Of a stretch of DNA of 64,000 bases, positions 6,627 through 16,149 are shown in pieces. Both the position numbers and the translations under genes were made by a program. The notes beneath the pieces are model-generated. The model did not search any database and was not told the origin of the DNA. It worked only from the letters and a program-made list of their open reading frames with translations. The stretch comes from an uncultured Clostridia bacterium. Lineage in GTDB: Bacteria > Bacillota > Clostridia > Oscillospirales > Acutalibacteraceae. The number at the start of each line of letters is the position of its first letter. Position 1 is the first letter of the stretch. Location: NCBI GenBank assembly GCA_946555465.1, contig CAMNST010000002.1:62001-126000 (forward strand), given 5' to 3'.

Positions 6627-7343
6627 TCAATGTCTTGTATCATCGCTGAAACACTCGCAAAAACGCGCCGCAAAGGCAGGCTCTTCATTGCCGGCATAAA
6701 GATGACTTATATCACCAAACTGCTGACATCTGAAAACTGCTGTTCCCTTTTCCCGTTCTTCGGTAATAAGCGTTGTAACAGATGTGGGCAGCGCAACAAA
6801 ATTGTGCCACAAAAGCATTGGCGAACAAGAAAAAATATGTGAAAGAATAACCGATTCAACTGCAAAATGACAGAATAAAACAATCGTATCATGGTTTGAA
6901 CGATTCACCTTATATATTCGTCCTGTATGCTCATAACCGTGCTTTTTCAAAAGTTCATCAATACCATCACACACTTTTTTATATTCATTTGGAGTATTGG
7001 CACTTTTCATAAGTTTTGTTTTGCACCATTCATCATAAGAATAATATTTATCTTCGCCTGTCCATTCAGAGGGCAATCTGTCCCAGCACTGAGAAAATTT
7101 AATACCTTTTCTGATTTTGCCCTCAAACTCTCTCAGCCATGACAATTCTTCAGCCGTTCTGTTTATCGCCTTTAATGTAGGTGCGGCAGTGTCTTTTGCC
7201 CTGCCGAGCGGAGAACAATAAAAATTTTTAACATCAAGTTTTGATAGGCGTGGAACCAGGAGTTCTGCCTCTTTCCAACCTTTCTTGGTTAAAGAATCTT
7301 TTGCATAATCAGGATCACCGTGACGTACTATTACAATTTTCAA
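6627..7343 (-). CDS. Histidine phosphatase family protein
   Basis: Phosphoglycerate-mutase-like phosphatase of 238 residues. The catalytic RHG occurs at residues 7-9 (IVIVRHGDPDY), a second-motif region at YCSPLGRAKDTA, and the second catalytic His in LFCHFAVES. The start is a TTG at 7343 with GGGGTGA upstream; no ATG fits. Substrate unknown. Divergent from glycerate kinase, suggesting but not proving a link to phosphoglycerate metabolism. Confidence 0.82.
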   Translation of the reverse strand: MKIVIVRHGDPDYAKDSLTKKGWKEAELLVPRLSKLDVKNFYCSPLGRAKDTAAPTLKAINRTAEELSWLREFEGKIRKGIKFSQCWDRLPSEWTGEDKYYSYDEWCKTKLMKSANTPNEYKKVCDGIDELLKKHGYEHTGRIYKVNRSNHDTIVLFCHFAVESVILSHIFSCSPMLLWHNFVALPTSVTTLITEEREKGTAVFRCQQFGDISHLYAGNEEPAFAARFCECFSDDTRH

Positions 7344-7375
7344 TTTATCACCCCGTTGGTTTCATTATAACACAT

Positions 7376-7404
7376 TTGAATCGTTTCATCAAATATGCTA
7401 AAAT
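7376..7404 (+). promoter_or_regulatory. Promoter upstream of glycerate kinase
   Basis: TTGAAT (7376-7381), 17 bases, TAAAAT (7399-7404). Gives a leader of about 105 bases before the start at 7517. Confidence 0.6.
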
Positions 7405-7516
7405 AAGTGTATGAGAATTTTAATTGACGCTGGCGGCGAAAAACATCTTAAAGGTCCGCATAAAAGAACCGCACAGCAGGATATGGATTTTGATAATAAT
7501 CTGAGGAGACTTATAA

Positions 7517-8575
7517 ATGAAAATATTGATTGTGCCTGATAGTTTTAAAGGAACGCTTACGTCTGACGAAGTTTGCAACTGCATAAAAAAAGGATTAGAA
7601 AGTGTAACCGATGCTCAAATTACAGCAATGCCTTTTGCAGACGGAGGAGAAGGTTTTGCCCATTGTTTAAGCAAAACGCGTAAAGGCAATATGCTTTACT
7701 GCTGGTGCAGTGACATATACGGGCGAAGGGTAAAAAAATGTATCTTTACTTATGAAAATACGGCAATAATTGAAACTGCACAGGCAAGCGGAATACAAAA
7801 GAAAAAAGACGTGATGAACGCAACTTCATACGGCACGGGGGAATTGATAAAATACGCTGTATCAAAGGGTTTTAAGAATATTATTCTTGGTCTTGGCGGA
7901 AGTGGATGCTGTGACGGCGGTGTTGGTGCACTGGCAGCCCTTGGAGCAGTTTTCAGAAATATTTACGGGGAAATAATTGAATATCCCACAGGGGGAAATC
8001 TTGAAGAAATATATGGTGCAAATTTCAGAACTATTGTAAAGGATATTAACTTTACATACGCTTGCGATGTTGATAATCCATATTATGGTAAAAACGGTGC
8101 AGCATATGTTTTTGCACCGCAAAAAGGTGCAAACAAAGAAGATGTTATTCATCTTGATAACGGACTGAAAATGATAAATGCCTTTCTTCCTAAAGATATA
8201 AGCACCGTCAAGGGTGCCGGTGCGGCGGGAGGAATCTGCGGAGGACTTTATTCAGTTTACGGCGGTCAAATCAAAAGCGGCTTTGATATTCTTTCAGATG
8301 CTTATAACCTTGAAGAAAAAATAAAAGAAAGTGATTTGATCATTACCGGAGAGGGAAAAACAGATAAACAGACTTTAATGGGAAAACTGCCGTACAAAAT
8401 TGCCGAACTTTCGGCAAAACACGGCAAAAAGTGCGTTGTAATCAGCGGAAAAATAGAGGGGGCTCAATTTGGCGACCGCATGATAAGTCTTTGTGACAAG
8501 GACATTTCTCTTGAAGATTGTCTTGAACATCCAGAAGAAATATTAATAAAAAAGGCAAAACTTATCATGGAGTAA
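7517..8575 (+). CDS. glxK: Glycerate kinase
   Basis: Phosphorylates D-glycerate, feeding it to glycolysis (GlxK/GarK family). The 352-residue protein starts with the family signature KILIVPDSFKGTLTS, has FADGGEGF near residue 42, GLGGSGCCDGGVGAL near 125 and the C-terminal ITGEGKTDKQT motif. Length matches the family (350-380). GAGGAG seven bases before the ATG supports the start. Transcribed from its own promoter; no other glycerate genes are beside it. Confidence 0.93.
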   Translation: MKILIVPDSFKGTLTSDEVCNCIKKGLESVTDAQITAMPFADGGEGFAHCLSKTRKGNMLYCWCSDIYGRRVKKCIFTYENTAIIETAQASGIQKKKDVMNATSYGTGELIKYAVSKGFKNIILGLGGSGCCDGGVGALAALGAVFRNIYGEIIEYPTGGNLEEIYGANFRTIVKDINFTYACDVDNPYYGKNGAAYVFAPQKGANKEDVIHLDNGLKMINAFLPKDISTVKGAGAAGGICGGLYSVYGGQIKSGFDILSDAYNLEEKIKESDLIITGEGKTDKQTLMGKLPYKIAELSAKHGKKCVVISGKIEGAQFGDRMISLCDKDISLEDCLEHPEEILIKKAKLIME

Positions 8576-8584
8576 AAATTTATA

Positions 8585-8613
8585 TTGCATTATAATAGTT
8601 TTAAATATATAAT
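8585..8613 (+). promoter_or_regulatory. Promoter of the small protein/alpha-mannosidase unit
   Basis: TTGCAT (8585-8590), 17 bases, TATAAT (8608-8613). Confidence 0.65.
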
Positions 8614-8657
8614 AGGATGGAATACATAATAAATATTATTTATAGGAGATTAGAGAT

Positions 8658-8876
8658 ATGAAAGTACGACTTCCTAAACACAGAGAATTTTTAATTAAAT
8701 TTGCAGATGATTATCCGCTTGAGGCGGAGGCGTGGGATGCTCTTAACCAGATCGTAAAAGATTACAGTGTTGACGGAAAGAGTGTTTACACCGAAACATT
8801 TATTGAAGACAATGAAGACAAAGTAAAAGCACTTCAGGAAAAATATGAATTTACATATGAAATTATAGAAAAGTAA
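8658..8876 (+). CDS. Small protein of unknown function
   Basis: 72-residue soluble, acidic protein, not recognised. It has a good ribosome site (TAGGAGATTAGAGAT before the ATG), its own promoter and an end that abuts the alpha-mannosidase start (TAAGTG). Predicted mainly helical with a Glu/Asp/Lys-rich C-terminal third and no membrane segment or Cys pairs. Codon use matches neighbours. Its position suggests co-expression with the GH38 enzyme; whether it modulates the enzyme is unknown. Confidence 0.75.
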   Translation: MKVRLPKHREFLIKFADDYPLEAEAWDALNQIVKDYSVDGKSVYTETFIEDNEDKVKALQEKYEFTYEIIEK

Positions 8877-8885
8877 GTGAATGAT

Positions 8886-11800
8886 ATGCAAAAGAAAAAA
8901 GCCTATGTAGTTGCAACTGCTCATCTTGATACTGTGTGGAGATGGTCACTTGCCAAAACCTTAGAAGAATACATACCCGATACAATTTCAAAAAACCTTG
9001 ATTTAATCAAAAAGTATCCGACTTACAAATTCAATTTTGAAGGTGCCTACAGATATGAACTTATCGAGGAACTTTATCCTAAAGCATTTGAACAAATTGA
9101 AAAACATGTAGCAAGAAACAGATGGTGCTTATCAGGAACTGCCTACGAAAACGGTGACGTTAATATCCCCTCTCCCGAAGCATTAATCAGAAATATTCTC
9201 TACGGTCATAATTATTTTATGAAAAAATTCGGCAAATCTTCAAAAGATTTGTTTTTGCCTGATTGCTTCGGATTTGGTTATGCAATGCCTGCAGTTGCAC
9301 AGCACTGCGGTCTTATAGGATTTACGACGCAAAAACTTTCATGGGGTTCTGCTTATGGTGTTCCTTTTAATTTGGGAATCCTTAAAGGTGTGGGCGGCAG
9401 CAAAATGTTTGCCTGCCTGAATGCGGGATCTTACAGATACAAATTCACGGACAATGTTCGTGCCGATTTATCTGTTATCAATCAAATTGCGGAAAATGCA
9501 GAAAATGCAAAACTCCCATGGGCAAACCACCTATACGGCACAGGTGACTGGGGCGGTGCACCCGAAACAGAAAGTGTAAAATCAGTTGACAAAAGCGTAT
9601 GCAAAAATAAATACAATGATTTTGACGTTATATCCGCATCTTCTGATCAGATTTTTAAAGATATTGAAGCACTGCCCACAAAAGAAAAGAATAAACTTCC
9701 TGTTTGGGATAACGAACTCCTGATGACAAGTCATGGTGCAGGATGTTATACATCAAGATGTATGAACAAGCGCCTTAACAGAATAAACGAACTTATGGGT
9801 GACGTTACCGAAAAAGCATGTGTACTTGCACACGCTCTGGGAACAAATAAATATCCCAAAGACAATATTGACCAGGCATGGAAAAGAGTTATAAAACATC
9901 AGTTCCACGATGACATTACAGGAACTTCAACAATGGAAGTTGTTAATGAAAGTTGTGATGATTATTTCACTTCCATTTCACAGTTTAAGAATGAATATGT
10001 TGCCGCTGCAAGAGGTGTTACCGACAGAATAGACACTTCTTGGATTGGTGACAGAAGCGCTGCGATTGTAGTCAATAACCCTACTCAGTTTAGAAGAAAT
10101 GATGTTGTTGAAGCAAATGTGCGTACAGTTGTTAACTGCAAAGCCATAGCGGTATTTACAAAAGATGGAGAAGAAGTTCCGAGCCAGATGCTTTACAAAA
10201 GCGGAAAAATGGCTAAAATCGTATTTCGCGCCGATGTTGATCCGTTCGGATTCAGAGCCTATGAGGTAAGACCGGCTGATAAACCCTGCAGTATGGACAC
10301 AGGTCTTACCATAAAAAACCACTCACTTGAAAATCAAAAATACAAAATTGTATTTAACAGAAACGGTGACATAGCCTATCTTTATGACAAAAAACTTAAG
10401 AGAGAAATTATTGATTCACCGATAAAAATGGCGCTTCTGCGTGATGTCGGTTCACTTGCATACCCAAGTTGGGAGATAAGAAAAGAAGATATCGACAAAG
10501 AACCTTACTGCTATGCAAACACGCCTGAATTTAAGATTATTGAAAACGGTTCGGCAAGAATTAAACTCAGAATTATCAGAGAAGCTGAATATTCAACTAT
10601 CACACAGGATATTTCACTTACTGCCGATTCGGAAATTGTTATAATAGATAACAATGTTGACTGGAAAACCAGAAGAACTATGCTCAAGGCAACATTCCCA
10701 TTCGCAGCAAAAAATGAAAAAGCCACTTACGATTTGGGTTTAGGCGTAATACAGAGAGGCAATAACAACGAAAAACTGTATGAAGTACCGGCTCAGAAAT
10801 GGGCTGACATTTCCGACAAAAGCGGAAAATTCGGTGTATCCGTATTTTCAGACTGCAAATACGGATGGGATAAACCAAATGACAATACACTAAGACTTAC
10901 CTGCATTCATACCCCTTCCGGCGCTTTTACAAAAGACAGCCGTCAGGATATGCAGGATCTTGGAAGAAATATATTCTCATTTGCAATTTACAGCCACGAA
11001 GGCACTTTTGAAAACGGGGTTCAGAAAAACAGTGAAATATACGCTCATCCCCTTTTGGCTGTTCAGACTGATAACAGAAAAGATCTTCAATACAGTGACC
11101 GGGTTTCATACGCAACGGTAAACAACGACAGTGTTATTGTAAGAGCAATAAAGCATAGTGAAGATGGCCGTGATGATGTCATTATACGAGTTAATGAAGT
11201 TGACGGAAAGGTTCAGAGAAACGTTTCAATCAAACTTTTCACTGAAATTATCAGAGCATTTGAAGTTAACGGTCTTGAAGAGAAAATAAAGAAAGTTACC
11301 ATTGAAGACGGCGGAATTAAATTCGGAATAAAGCCATTTGAAGTAAAAACATTCAGACTGGTTTATAAGAACTCGCCTGTTCTTCCCAGCAAGCAGCGCT
11401 TTACTACAATGGAACTTCCTTATAATGCCAAAGGCTTTACCACGGATTATGATATGAGACATGTAATTCTTCAGGGAAGCGGTTTTTCACTCCCGTTTGA
11501 ACTTACGAAAGAAATGTTTGACGTTGGAGGAATTCATTTCAGACTGTTCCAGAAACCTGAGGACAGATATGATGTTTTGGTATGCAGAGGTCAGGAAATT
11601 GCAGTGCCGCCTAAAGCAACAAGAATATTCTTTATTGCAGGTTCAACCCTCGGTACACAGGATATAAAAATTATCGCCGGAAAGAAAAGACAGGCATCAT
11701 TCAGCATTAAATCCATAAGCGAACCTATGAGCCAATGGGATATGGCAGCCATGGACCAGACCGCCGATATAAACAAAGATGAAAGATTTGCCATGGAGTT

Positions 11801-12167
11801 TACACATACACATCACCCTGAAGGCAATCGTTTCAAAAAGGCACGCTTTAATATGTATACTTTAAATGTTAAAGATGCTGACAGAATTGTTCTTCCCGAA
11901 AATAACAAAGTTGTTATTCTTGCAATGACTGCAATAAAAGAACATTTCCTCAGTTACTTTGCAAGCGATATTATTGACACGGTCAGCCATACATATTCAT
12001 TTACCGAAGATATTCCGCCTATTGATAAGATTATTGATAAATCAGAATTCATTACAATACGTGCAGGAAAAATTCAGGATCAGAAAAATTCAGGCAAAGG
12101 CAAAGGATTTAAACGTGATAACATCATAACAAATGTTATACGCTCATACACCAAAAGCGAATGGTAA
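8886..12167 (+). CDS. Alpha-mannosidase-type glycoside hydrolase, family GH38
   Basis: Cytosolic enzyme (no signal peptide) of about 1093 residues that should hydrolyse alpha-mannosides. The N-terminal GH38 domain has the zinc-binding HLDTVWRW (His13, Asp15), the nucleophile region LPDCFGF (Asp126) and the late zinc-ligand segment QFHDDITGTS near residue 343. Middle-domain and beta-sandwich regions follow, with an all-beta C-terminal portion of unclear family. The ATG at 8886 gives the natural N-terminus; a GTG at 8877 directly after the preceding stop is an alternative. Native substrate (host N-glycan or bacterial glycan) cannot be read from the sequence. Confidence 0.88.
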   Translation: MQKKKAYVVATAHLDTVWRWSLAKTLEEYIPDTISKNLDLIKKYPTYKFNFEGAYRYELIEELYPKAFEQIEKHVARNRWCLSGTAYENGDVNIPSPEALIRNILYGHNYFMKKFGKSSKDLFLPDCFGFGYAMPAVAQHCGLIGFTTQKLSWGSAYGVPFNLGILKGVGGSKMFACLNAGSYRYKFTDNVRADLSVINQIAENAENAKLPWANHLYGTGDWGGAPETESVKSVDKSVCKNKYNDFDVISASSDQIFKDIEALPTKEKNKLPVWDNELLMTSHGAGCYTSRCMNKRLNRINELMGDVTEKACVLAHALGTNKYPKDNIDQAWKRVIKHQFHDDITGTSTMEVVNESCDDYFTSISQFKNEYVAAARGVTDRIDTSWIGDRSAAIVVNNPTQFRRNDVVEANVRTVVNCKAIAVFTKDGEEVPSQMLYKSGKMAKIVFRADVDPFGFRAYEVRPADKPCSMDTGLTIKNHSLENQKYKIVFNRNGDIAYLYDKKLKREIIDSPIKMALLRDVGSLAYPSWEIRKEDIDKEPYCYANTPEFKIIENGSARIKLRIIREAEYSTITQDISLTADSEIVIIDNNVDWKTRRTMLKATFPFAAKNEKATYDLGLGVIQRGNNNEKLYEVPAQKWADISDKSGKFGVSVFSDCKYGWDKPNDNTLRLTCIHTPSGAFTKDSRQDMQDLGRNIFSFAIYSHEGTFENGVQKNSEIYAHPLLAVQTDNRKDLQYSDRVSYATVNNDSVIVRAIKHSEDGRDDVIIRVNEVDGKVQRNVSIKLFTEIIRAFEVNGLEEKIKKVTIEDGGIKFGIKPFEVKTFRLVYKNSPVLPSKQRFTTMELPYNAKGFTTDYDMRHVILQGSGFSLPFELTKEMFDVGGIHFRLFQKPEDRYDVLVCRGQEIAVPPKATRIFFIAGSTLGTQDIKIIAGKKRQASFSIKSISEPMSQWDMAAMDQTADINKDERFAMEFTHTHHPEGNRFKKARFNMYTLNVKDADRIVLPENNKVVILAMTAIKEHFLSYFASDIIDTVSHTYSFTEDIPPIDKIIDKSEFITIRAGKIQDQKNSGKGKGFKRDNIITNVIRSYTKSEW

Positions 12168-12493
12168 CGAAACCTGTTAAAAGCCTGATATACAGTATAA
12201 ACAAATAAGAATATACATAAAAAATATAACCCTCATATGCAGTATATGCATATGAGGGTTATATTTTACTGTAAATGTATTGTACTTTACAAATTGTAAT
12301 TGTGCAATTCTATATGGAAAACAGTGTTAAAAATGTGGAATACTTTAAAAGAAAGCGAATATTTTTGTTAAAAACTCTGTGGAAAATGTTAAAAATGTAA
12401 AGGATATCACTTGCTTTTAACAGAATTTTCAACAATTTCAAAATTCTGTTAAATAATTATACATATTGATAAAAAACATAATAATTGAATAAA
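12168..12493. other. Gene-free spacer with palindromes and short direct repeats
   Basis: No reading frame is supported here. It holds a perfect 20-pair hairpin (12222-12241 with 12247-12266), probably the terminator of the alpha-mannosidase unit. TGTTAAAAATGT occurs at 12325-12336 and 12387-12398, with a related TGTTAAAAACTC at 12366. A 14-pair inverted repeat, TTTAACAGAATTTT (12416-12429) with its complement at 12440-12453, has no T-run. The repeats could be protein-binding sites; nothing in the sequence names the protein. Confidence 0.6.
12222..12270. terminator. Perfect 20-pair hairpin after the alpha-mannosidase gene
   Basis: AAATATAACCCTCATATGCA and its exact complement flank a GTATA loop; a short TTTTA follows on the plus strand. 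Confidence 0.6.
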
Positions 12494-12534
12494 AAAACAT
12501 TCTCTGCCAATTTAAATAAAGCAGAGAATGTTTT
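12494..12534 (-). terminator. Terminator of ftsZ / dcw operon
   Basis: AAAACATTCTCTGC (12494-12507) pairs perfectly with 12521-12534; the minus strand continues with a seven-T run. Confidence 0.8.
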
Positions 12535-12550
12535 GCAGGAAGAATTTTAA

Positions 12551-13657
12551 TTACTTTTTAAAGAAATTTACGATATCTGAAAAAGTATCATCATCTGTAT
12601 CTGTAAATGTTGAAGGTGCTGAAGTAGGAGCAACAACCGGCTGAGGAGGAGCAACTTCTGCATTAGCGGTTAAAGATTTAATCTGACCGCTTGGACCGTC
12701 TTCACCAAAGCGTGTTGCAATAACAGTTATAATCATCTCATCTTCAAGATCTTCATCAAAGTTTGCACCCCAGATGATTTCACAATCAGGATGAACTGCT
12801 GCTGTTACGATTGAAGAAGCAGCATCGATTTCTTCAAGACCAATATCTGTTGATGCAGTAATGTTAAGAAGAATGCCGTGAGCGCCGTCGATTGAAGTGT
12901 TAAGAAGAGGAGAAGAAATAGCCTGCTGAGCAGCCTGTTCTGCTTTATCCTTACCCTTTGCACGGCCAACACCCATATGAGCAAAACCGGCATCTTTCAT
13001 AATTTCGGTTACGTCGGCAAAGTCTGAGTTTACAAGACCTGTTGCATTAACAAGGTCAGATATTGACTGAACACCCTGACGAAGAACATCATTTGCAATT
13101 TCAAATGCATTGAGAAGGGTAATTCTTTCTGTAGCAACTTCCTTAAGTCTTTCGTTAGGAATAACCATAAGTGAATCAACGTTCTGAGCAAGTTCATCTA
13201 TACCCTTTGTTGCCTGATCCATACGGCGTTTACCTTCAAAACCGAAAGGAGTTGTAACAACGCCGACAGTAAGAATACCCATTTCTTTGGCAATTTTTGC
13301 AACATAAGGAGCAGCACCGGTACCTGTACCGCCGCCCATACCGGCAGTGATGAATACCATATCCGCACCGGTAAGAACATCAGTAAGGGCTTCTTTGCTT
13401 TCTTCAGCGGCTTTTGCGCCGATTTCAGGTTTAGCACCTGCACCCATACCCTTTGTTACTTTTTCACCGATAAGAATTTTATGTGTTGCTGTTGATTTTG
13501 CCAAAGCAGGTTTATCTGAGTTAACTGCTACAAACTCAACATCCTGAATATTACAATGAACCATGCGGTTTACAGCGTTTCCGCCGCCGCCGCCTACACC
13601 TACAACTTTAATCTGAACTACTTTTGAATCTTCTGTGTCAATCTCGTAACGTCCCAT
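12551..13657 (-). CDS. ftsZ: Cell division protein FtsZ
   Basis: Tubulin-like GTPase that polymerises into the Z-ring at midcell. The 368-residue sequence shows the N-terminal [13 protein letters not shown], the tubulin signature GGGTGTG at 108-114, the T7 loop around [11 protein letters not shown], a variable acidic linker and a C-terminal end [11 protein letters not shown] that corresponds to the partner-binding tail. TAAGGAG precedes the ATG. A promoter TTGCAA (13749-13754), 17 bases, TACAAT (13726-13731) lies in the 221-base gap after ftsQ, so it can be transcribed apart from the long operon. ftsA is not beside it. Confidence 0.98.
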   Translation of the reverse strand: MGRYEIDTEDSKVVQIKVVGVGGGGGNAVNRMVHCNIQDVEFVAVNSDKPALAKSTATHKILIGEKVTKGMGAGAKPEIGAKAAEESKEALTDVLTGADMVFITAGMGGGTGTGAAPYVAKIAKEMGILTVGVVTTPFGFEGKRRMDQATKGIDELAQNVDSLMVIPNERLKEVATERITLLNAFEIANDVLRQGVQSISDLVNATGLVNSDFADVTEIMKDAGFAHMGVGRAKGKDKAEQAAQQAISSPLLNTSIDGAHGILLNITASTDIGLEEIDAASSIVTAAVHPDCEIIWGANFDEDLEDEMIITVIATRFGEDGPSGQIKSLTANAEVAPPQPVVAPTSAPSTFTDTDDDTFSDIVNFFKK

Positions 13658-13725
13658 ACTTTAATTCTCCTTATGTATTTATATTTTTATAGTCTAAATC
13701 ACTTTTGGATTTCATTACAATTTAT

Positions 13726-13754
13726 ATTGTAACAATATTGTAACTATTTTGCAA
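13726..13754 (-). promoter_or_regulatory. Probable dedicated promoter of ftsZ
   Basis: TTGCAA, 17-base spacer, TACAAT on the minus strand; ATTGTAAC occurs twice in tandem around the -10. Confidence 0.55.
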
Positions 13755-13878
13755 TACTTTTTTAGAATATTCATAAATGTTATTGCCAATTTTTCTGCGC
13801 AATTTTTGATTTTTCTTTGTTAATAATGCACAAATATAAACAACTGTCCTATTTTTTGACAAGTTTTTTACTTTACGC

Positions 13879-14844
13879 TTATTCTTCTGTAAAGTATAAC
13901 GACTTGTCACCTGTAACGCTAATTGTACCCTTAATATTCGGACTTGAATCATTTAACTGCTCACAGGCAGCAAGTGCCTGATAAATTTTATTATCAATAT
14001 TCTCGCAGGTACCGAGTTTAAACTTTATTCTGTTATCATACACAACATAATTATCACTGATATTATTGCTGTATATAGATGTTATTTCCGTAAAATTATT
14101 ATCTTTTACCGCTTGTGCAAGTTTTGAAAGACAGTTTGCTGTATCCTCGTTTTTAAATTCGATATTTGTTCCGATAACAGCATTGCTGACCTCTGCTTTC
14201 AAAATAAGGATTCCCTGTTTTTCTTTTGCCTGTGTTTCCAGAACCTTAAAATTATCATCCATATAGATATATGTTTTATCTTTATTCTGTATTGCGTAAG
14301 CAACCTGTGCTTCAGTAATCGTTATTTCTATTGATGATGGAAGTTTACGCTTAATCTGTGCGTTGTATACGTAAGGCAGATTTCGCTGAAGCATTTCTTT
14401 TGCCGCCTGTGTGTCAGAAAGAAATAAATTTTCGCCTGTATCAATGGTACAATGAGAAAGAATTTCTTCTTCAGAATATCTTTCATTGCCGCTTATTTCA
14501 ATCGTTTCAATATGAAAAAATACTGTCAGTGACAATACTGCACCAACTGAAAGCAAAACAATAACAAGGCATAGCCATATAAAAAACTTTCTTAACTTAT
14601 TTCTTTTTTTACGTTTCTTTGTCTGCTTTTCTCTTTTTTCACTTCTCGTTAAGTTTTCGCTTTTGCCTTTTTTAGATGTTTTGGATGAACTCTGTTTTTT
14701 TCCGGGCGAAACGTTCTGCACTTCGGAAATAAATCTGCTTTGCTCTTCTCTGTATATGATGGGAGGTTCAAGACCCATATTACCTAAATCGGCAGTATCA
14801 TATTTGCTTTTTTTCGCTTGTTTTTTTTGTTTCGCTTTCTTCAT
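13879..14844 (-). CDS. ftsQ: Cell division protein FtsQ/DivIB
   Basis: Bitopic divisome protein of 321 residues. A Lys-rich cytoplasmic tail (about 85 residues) precedes a single membrane segment (FFIWLCLVIVLLSVGAVLSL, ~88-107), then a POTRA domain beginning FFHIETIEISGNERYS and a beta domain. AAAGAGGATT precedes the ATG at 14844. The gene starts 47 bases inside the end of murA, an overlap that reflects a C-terminal extension on MurA. Confidence 0.9.
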   Translation of the reverse strand: MKKAKQKKQAKKSKYDTADLGNMGLEPPIIYREEQSRFISEVQNVSPGKKQSSSKTSKKGKSENLTRSEKREKQTKKRKKRNKLRKFFIWLCLVIVLLSVGAVLSLTVFFHIETIEISGNERYSEEEILSHCTIDTGENLFLSDTQAAKEMLQRNLPYVYNAQIKRKLPSSIEITITEAQVAYAIQNKDKTYIYMDDNFKVLETQAKEKQGILILKAEVSNAVIGTNIEFKNEDTANCLSKLAQAVKDNNFTEITSIYSNNISDNYVVYDNRIKFKLGTCENIDNKIYQALAACEQLNDSSPNIKGTISVTGDKSLYFTEE

Positions 14845-16096
14845 TATTAATCCTCTTTATATCTGCGCCAAGGCCTGCCAGACACTCTTCAAAATGAGAA
14901 TATCCTCTGTCGATATGATGAATTGAATGTATTGTAGATTTTCCGTCAGCAGCCAGAGCCGCAACAACAAGTGCTGCTCCCCCTCTTAAATCGGTAGCAT
15001 ATACCTCTGAACCATTGAGTTCCTTTACACCGTTGATAACAGCAAGTCTGTCATTAACCTCTATATCGGCACCGAATCTGTTCAGTTCATTTACATAGCG
15101 AAATCTGTTTTCAAAAATGTTTTCTTTAAGAACTGATGTTCCTTTTGCAACTGTAAGTGCTGCAACGATCGGTGACTGTGAATCCGTCGGGAAACCGGGA
15201 TATGGCAGCGTTTTTATCATTCTTACTCTTCTCAGCCGTTTTGGTGAAACAACTTTAAGCGCATTATCCTTCAGGTAAAGTTTACAGCCCATCTCGTTAA
15301 ATACAGGAAAAACAGGCGAAAGATGCGACGGTCTTACATCTTCAATAACAATAGTTCCGCCTGAGCAGGCACAGGCACTCATATATGTTGAGGCAAGTAT
15401 TCTATCCGGAATAATAGTATGTTCACAGGGATGAAGTTTTTCGACGCCTTCAATCTCAATGGTCGTTTCGCCGGCACCGTAAATTTTTGCACCGCATTTG
15501 TTAAGAAATTCTGCAAGATCGCTTATTTCAGGCTCTCTTGCCGGATTTATTATTATTGTTTTTCCTTTTGAAATGGCAGCAGCTATCAGAATATTTTCGG
15601 TAGCCCCTACACTGGGAAAAGGAAGAATTATTTTTGCACCATGGAACTTATCGGCACAGCATTTTATAGATGAACCGTTTTCCGTTATCACGGCACCCAT
15701 ATTCTTTATTGATTTAATATGAAGATCAACAGGTCTGGTACCTATATCGCATCCCCCGGGAAGATAAACAGATGCACAACCTGTTCTTGAAATAAGTGAA
15801 CTTAAAAAAAGTATTGAGGAACGCATTGTTCTCATAACACATTCATCAATATCGGAACAAGAAACATTCTCGGCATTAATGATTACCGTGTCACCTTCCC
15901 GACGAACAGTGCAGCCTATACTTTCCAGTATGCTGAGTGTTGTATTGACATCACTTAAATCAGGACAATTATGTAATACTGTTTCACCTTCTATAAGGAT
16001 TGTTGCAGCCAAAATAGGTAATGCTGAATTTTTTGCTCCGTGAAGTTTTACATTTCCGGAGAGTTTTCTTCTTCCGTTGACTTCAAATGTATCCAT
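14798..16096 (-). CDS. murA: UDP-N-acetylglucosamine 1-carboxyvinyltransferase (MurA)
   Basis: First committed step of peptidoglycan synthesis: transfers enolpyruvate from PEP to UDP-GlcNAc. 432 residues, with KLHGAKNSALPILAA at 17-31 and the catalytic Cys116 in LPGGCDIGTRPVDLH (the fosfomycin-target cysteine is present). The last ~15 residues (charged, Glu/Lys/Thr-rich) extend past the usual end and overlap the ftsQ reading frame by 47 bases. Between murG and ftsQ in the dcw operon. Confidence 0.97.
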   Translation of the reverse strand: MDTFEVNGRRKLSGNVKLHGAKNSALPILAATILIEGETVLHNCPDLSDVNTTLSILESIGCTVRREGDTVIINAENVSCSDIDECVMRTMRSSILFLSSLISRTGCASVYLPGGCDIGTRPVDLHIKSIKNMGAVITENGSSIKCCADKFHGAKIILPFPSVGATENILIAAAISKGKTIIINPAREPEISDLAEFLNKCGAKIYGAGETTIEIEGVEKLHPCEHTIIPDRILASTYMSACACSGGTIVIEDVRPSHLSPVFPVFNEMGCKLYLKDNALKVVSPKRLRRVRMIKTLPYPGFPTDSQSPIVAALTVAKGTSVLKENIFENRFRYVNELNRFGADIEVNDRLAVINGVKELNGSEVYATDLRGGAALVVAALAADGKSTIHSIHHIDRGYSHFEECLAGLGADIKRINNEESETKKTSEKKQI

Positions 16097-16149
16097 TATA
16101 TCACCTCTGCATATGTCTTAACACATACTATGCTTTGGTGATTTTTTTG

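Noticed and set aside
7411..7539. 42-codon frame starting MRILIDAGGEKHL before glycerate kinase, faintly like an amidase N-terminus
   Set aside because: Its ATG lies at the predicted transcript start without a ribosome site and it overlaps the glycerate kinase start; treated as leader.
12300..12400. DnaA boxes / replication origin near ftsZ
   Set aside because: TGTGGAAAA elements resemble the TGTGGATAA complement only partly, and no dnaA, dnaN or skew evidence is present.
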